A stretch of 7,297 nucleotides of DNA, taken from assembly GCA_028284845.1 (NCBI GenBank), contig JANQQY010000055.1:1-7297 (forward strand). The letters run 5' to 3'. This document shows, piece by piece, positions 5,845 through 7,297 of the stretch; positions within the stretch are counted from its first letter, which is position 1; each line of letters begins with the position of its first letter. A program made the translations under genes and the position numbers. The notes beneath the pieces are model-generated. The model did not search any database and was not told the origin of the DNA. It was given only the letters and a program-made list of their open reading frames with translations. This stretch comes from Spirochaetales bacterium (GTDB lineage: Bacteria; Spirochaetota; Spirochaetia; DSM-27196; SLST01).

Positions 5845-6486
5845 GTGAAGAAGGGATTTAGGCGAGTAGCGAGGATTGCTGCTCTGGTTCTGATCACGGG
5901 AGCATTGGGATCATGCGCTGTAGTTCTTGGATTCATCATCCCGAACACCTTCGATTTTGAAGGGTTTTCAGAGGAAATAGATGAGGTCCTCATCTACGAT
6001 TTTGGAGAAGGTCCGGATGGCGGCACCTACGTCGGGTTGGTCTTGATGTCCGGCTCGTACAGCTACGATAGATCGGGCAACTTCGTTGGGAGCGGCGATA
6101 TCGTGTACGTCGAAGTGCTCGCAGAAGACGGCGATCTGACGATCTGGCAATCATACGATTGGGAGAATATCAATGAGGTCGGAGAGCTCGTCTATGCTTC
6201 TATCTGGCTGGGCACACAGCACGACGGGAGCACAACCTACTTCTACGACGACTACGCGGAGATCAACGGCGGAAATGCACTCGTTCGCCGACCTTTGATT
6301 GGAGACATCGTTGTTCAGCTCGATGCCAACACTCCTGGAGGACCACTTACGGCGACCTATCGCGGCCCCAGTTTGGAGATGGATTCCGGAGCCCTGATTC
6401 CCATCAATCCCTTTCCTACCACCTCAGTGACCGGACCTACTGCCGAGAGCTCTCGCCTTCCGACGCTCAGGGCTGTTGAGGAATAG
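5845..6486 (+). CDS. Small lipoprotein of unknown function (paralogue A)
   Basis: A 213-aa protein predicted to be exported and lipid-anchored. It starts at GTG 5845, with GGAGG at 5834-5838 and 6-nt spacing. The N-terminus is MKKGFRR, then a hydrophobic core (about 10-20) and the lipobox LGSC with acceptor C24. The mature part is acidic and aromatic (many Asp, Glu, Tyr, Gly), suggesting a beta-rich surface domain: FDFEGFSEEIDEVLIYDFGE, a central DRSGNFVGSGDIVYVEVLAEDGDL block, then YFYDDYAEINGGNALVRRP, and a low-complexity Pro/Thr/Ser tail. No enzyme motif is visible. The gene beginning at 6920 encodes a diverged paralogue with the same architecture, which suggests duplication. A palindrome covers its presumed promoter and a hairpin lies after the stop. 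I do not recognise the family. The lipoprotein call is firm. Confidence 0.88.
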   Translation: MKKGFRRVARIAALVLITGALGSCAVVLGFIIPNTFDFEGFSEEIDEVLIYDFGEGPDGGTYVGLVLMSGSYSYDRSGNFVGSGDIVYVEVLAEDGDLTIWQSYDWENINEVGELVYASIWLGTQHDGSTTYFYDDYAEINGGNALVRRPLIGDIVVQLDANTPGGPLTATYRGPSLEMDSGALIPINPFPTTSVTGPTAESSRLPTLRAVEE

Positions 6487-6500
6487 CAAATCAATTGCCT

Positions 6501-6526
6501 GATAGCCGCCCGCTTGGGCGGCTATC
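6501..6526 (+). terminator. Terminator-like hairpin after lipoprotein A
   Basis: GATAGCCGCCC (6501-6511), loop GCTT, GGGCGGCTATC (6516-6526): a perfect 11-bp stem with a 4-nt loop, starting 14 bp after the stop codon. Only TTCT follows, so the T-tract is weak. The stem is strong enough for termination or 3'-end protection. Confidence 0.7.
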
Positions 6527-6919
6527 TTCTGATACGCGATTGACACTGCGAGAGGTAGCCCCTCTCCTCGCCGCTACTTCGGCTCACCCCGCACAACCAG
6601 ACTCTGTACGACAGAGGGACCCGCGAGCGTTAACACATCGCCAAGATCCTCAGCCTTCTCTTCGACGATCTTTCGAACTCCTCAGTCACCAGATTGCTAT
6701 CACTCCGTCCCGCGTGGAGTTGGGATACTCGACATCGCCTTAGTCGTGACGGATGCATCGGGGTTTATCCATTCTGGTTCGAGCAGAGCGAAACAGGGGG
6801 CTCCCAGATCAGCGTCTGCTTGGCTAATTGGTCGATTGATCACGAAAATGAACGCCCGCGTACAGATTTGGGCTTGAGGTGCCGGTCGTCTTCGCGGTAC
6901 AACATTTTTGGAGGATGGG
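6527..6919. other. Gene-free stretch of about 390 bp with several small hairpins
   Basis: No reading frame here has both a plausible SD and protein-like composition. The plus-strand frame from 6495 to 6743 has no SD and overlaps the terminator hairpin. Three small stems stand out in the left part: GAGAGG/CCTCTC (6550-6566), GCCG/CGGC (6570-6583) and CTCTGT/ACAGAG (6602-6616). I find no convincing promoter for the gene at 6920. TTGAGG (6874-6879) and TACAAC (6898-6903) fit loosely, but would start transcription at the SD itself. A decayed gene or a small RNA cannot be excluded. Confidence 0.4.
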
Positions 6920-7297
6920 ATGAAACAAAGGATAGCTAGGTTTGGGACAATTGCCGCAATCGTTGCGCTGACGTTCGTGTTTGGTTCCTGTACGTGGATA
7001 CTTGGGAACTTCAGCAGCTTCGAGATTGACGGAGATTCCTATGACATCAGCAAGCTGATCATCGGCGACGCGGGGCCACAAGGTAGCGGAGACGGAATCC
7101 TTGTCTTTCTACTGTCGGAGGACATGGACGTCGACGCATCGGGTAATCTAACTGGGAACGGCGACGCCATTGTGTTCGGCGTGATATCGGATAGCAACGA
7201 ACTTGAGTCCGGAGACTATGACTATTCGGACTCCGGTGCCGTTGAGACGCTTGTCGGCGGCTTCGCAGAGACAGGTATCAATGTCGCAGCGGCGACG
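6920..7297 (+). CDS. Small lipoprotein of unknown function (paralogue B), 3' end missing
   Basis: The reading frame is open from ATG 6920 to the window end (126 codons, no stop), so the C-terminus is not visible. The start is supported by GGAGG at 6910-6914 with 5-nt spacing. The N-terminus MKQRIARFG is followed by a hydrophobic core and the lipobox FGSC with acceptor C24, the same position as in the neighbour at 5845. The mature part aligns with that neighbour: ILG after the cysteine, an acidic segment FEIDGDSYDISKLIIGDAG, then DASGNLTGNGDAIVFGVISD matching DRSGNFVGSGDIVYVEVLAE. No catalytic motif is visible. It was probably produced by tandem duplication followed by strong divergence. The 433-bp gap and the hairpin in it suggest separate transcription. 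Function unknown. Confidence 0.85.
   Translation, partial: MKQRIARFGTIAAIVALTFVFGSCTWILGNFSSFEIDGDSYDISKLIIGDAGPQGSGDGILVFLLSEDMDVDASGNLTGNGDAIVFGVISDSNELESGDYDYSDSGAVETLVGGFAETGINVAAAT

Noticed and set aside
6578..6685. Minus-strand stretch of about 35 codons (VRKIVEEKAEDLGDVL and on) with protein-like composition between two stops
   Set aside because: It looks like a possible fragment of a helical protein, but there is no start codon or SD, it is bounded by stops at both ends, and I cannot assign it to a family. Could be chance.
6495..6743. 82-codon plus-strand frame after lipoprotein A
   Set aside because: It starts inside the space before the terminator hairpin, lacks an SD, runs through the 11-bp stem, and has Arg/Ser/Pro-rich low-information composition.
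6836..6866. TTGATC with TACAGA as a promoter for lipoprotein B
   Set aside because: The spacer is 19 bp and the -10 matches only half the consensus.
1..7297. CRISPR array, insertion sequence, tRNA/rRNA, toxin-antitoxin or phage-defence system
   Set aside because: No regularly spaced repeats, transposase motifs, terminal inverted repeats, cloverleaf-type sequences or known defence domains were seen on either strand.

Overview
The window reads as ordinary bacterial chromosome: moderately GC-rich, with genes on both strands and strong Shine-Dalgarno (SD) sites. The best guess is a free-living or marine spirochaete (Spirochaetota). This rests on an M30-type lipoprotein metallopeptidase, several short lipoproteins with a loose lipobox ending in GSC or AAC, and the overall gene content. 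The taxonomic call is an inference; no rRNA or other phylogenetic marker is present.

Layout from left to right. (1) Positions 1-346, minus strand: the first 115 codons of an exported protein of unknown function, cut by the window edge, with a GTG start and its own -10 box. (2) A divergent promoter region of about 127 bp. (3) Plus strand, 474-1454: a DHH/DHHA1 phosphoesterase of the NrnA/RecJ-like superfamily. It is followed after 48 bp by 1503-3362, a large lipoprotein with an HEFQH zinc-protease motif (M30/hyicolysin-like). (4) A convergent junction at 3353-3400, where the ends of two facing genes form an inverted repeat. (5) Minus strand: an FMN-dependent dihydroorotate-dehydrogenase-like protein (5550-4537) followed by aldose 1-epimerase GalM (4473-3391). 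A textbook intrinsic terminator lies between them, and its T-tract almost touches the galM SD. (6) A divergent regulatory region at 5551-5844 with a good sigma-70-type promoter for the minus-strand gene, a repeated GGGACCGGTA element, and a perfect 7-4-7 inverted repeat ahead of the rightward gene. (7) Plus strand: a small lipoprotein (5845-6486) with a terminator-like hairpin behind it, a 433-bp stretch with no supportable gene, and a second small lipoprotein (6920 to the edge). The second is a diverged paralogue of the first.

How the genes may work together: three or four of the six products are exported or lipid-anchored, so the window contributes mainly to the cell envelope. The DHH phosphoesterase, DHOD-like protein and GalM are cytoplasmic enzymes with no obvious shared pathway. 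No mobile element, CRISPR array, tRNA, rRNA or phage gene is visible. I found no convincing case for a new multi-gene system. The most interesting material is the paralogous lipoprotein pair, the terminator-galM arrangement, the DHOD-like protein without the usual catalytic cysteine motif, and the palindromes in the 5551-5844 control region.
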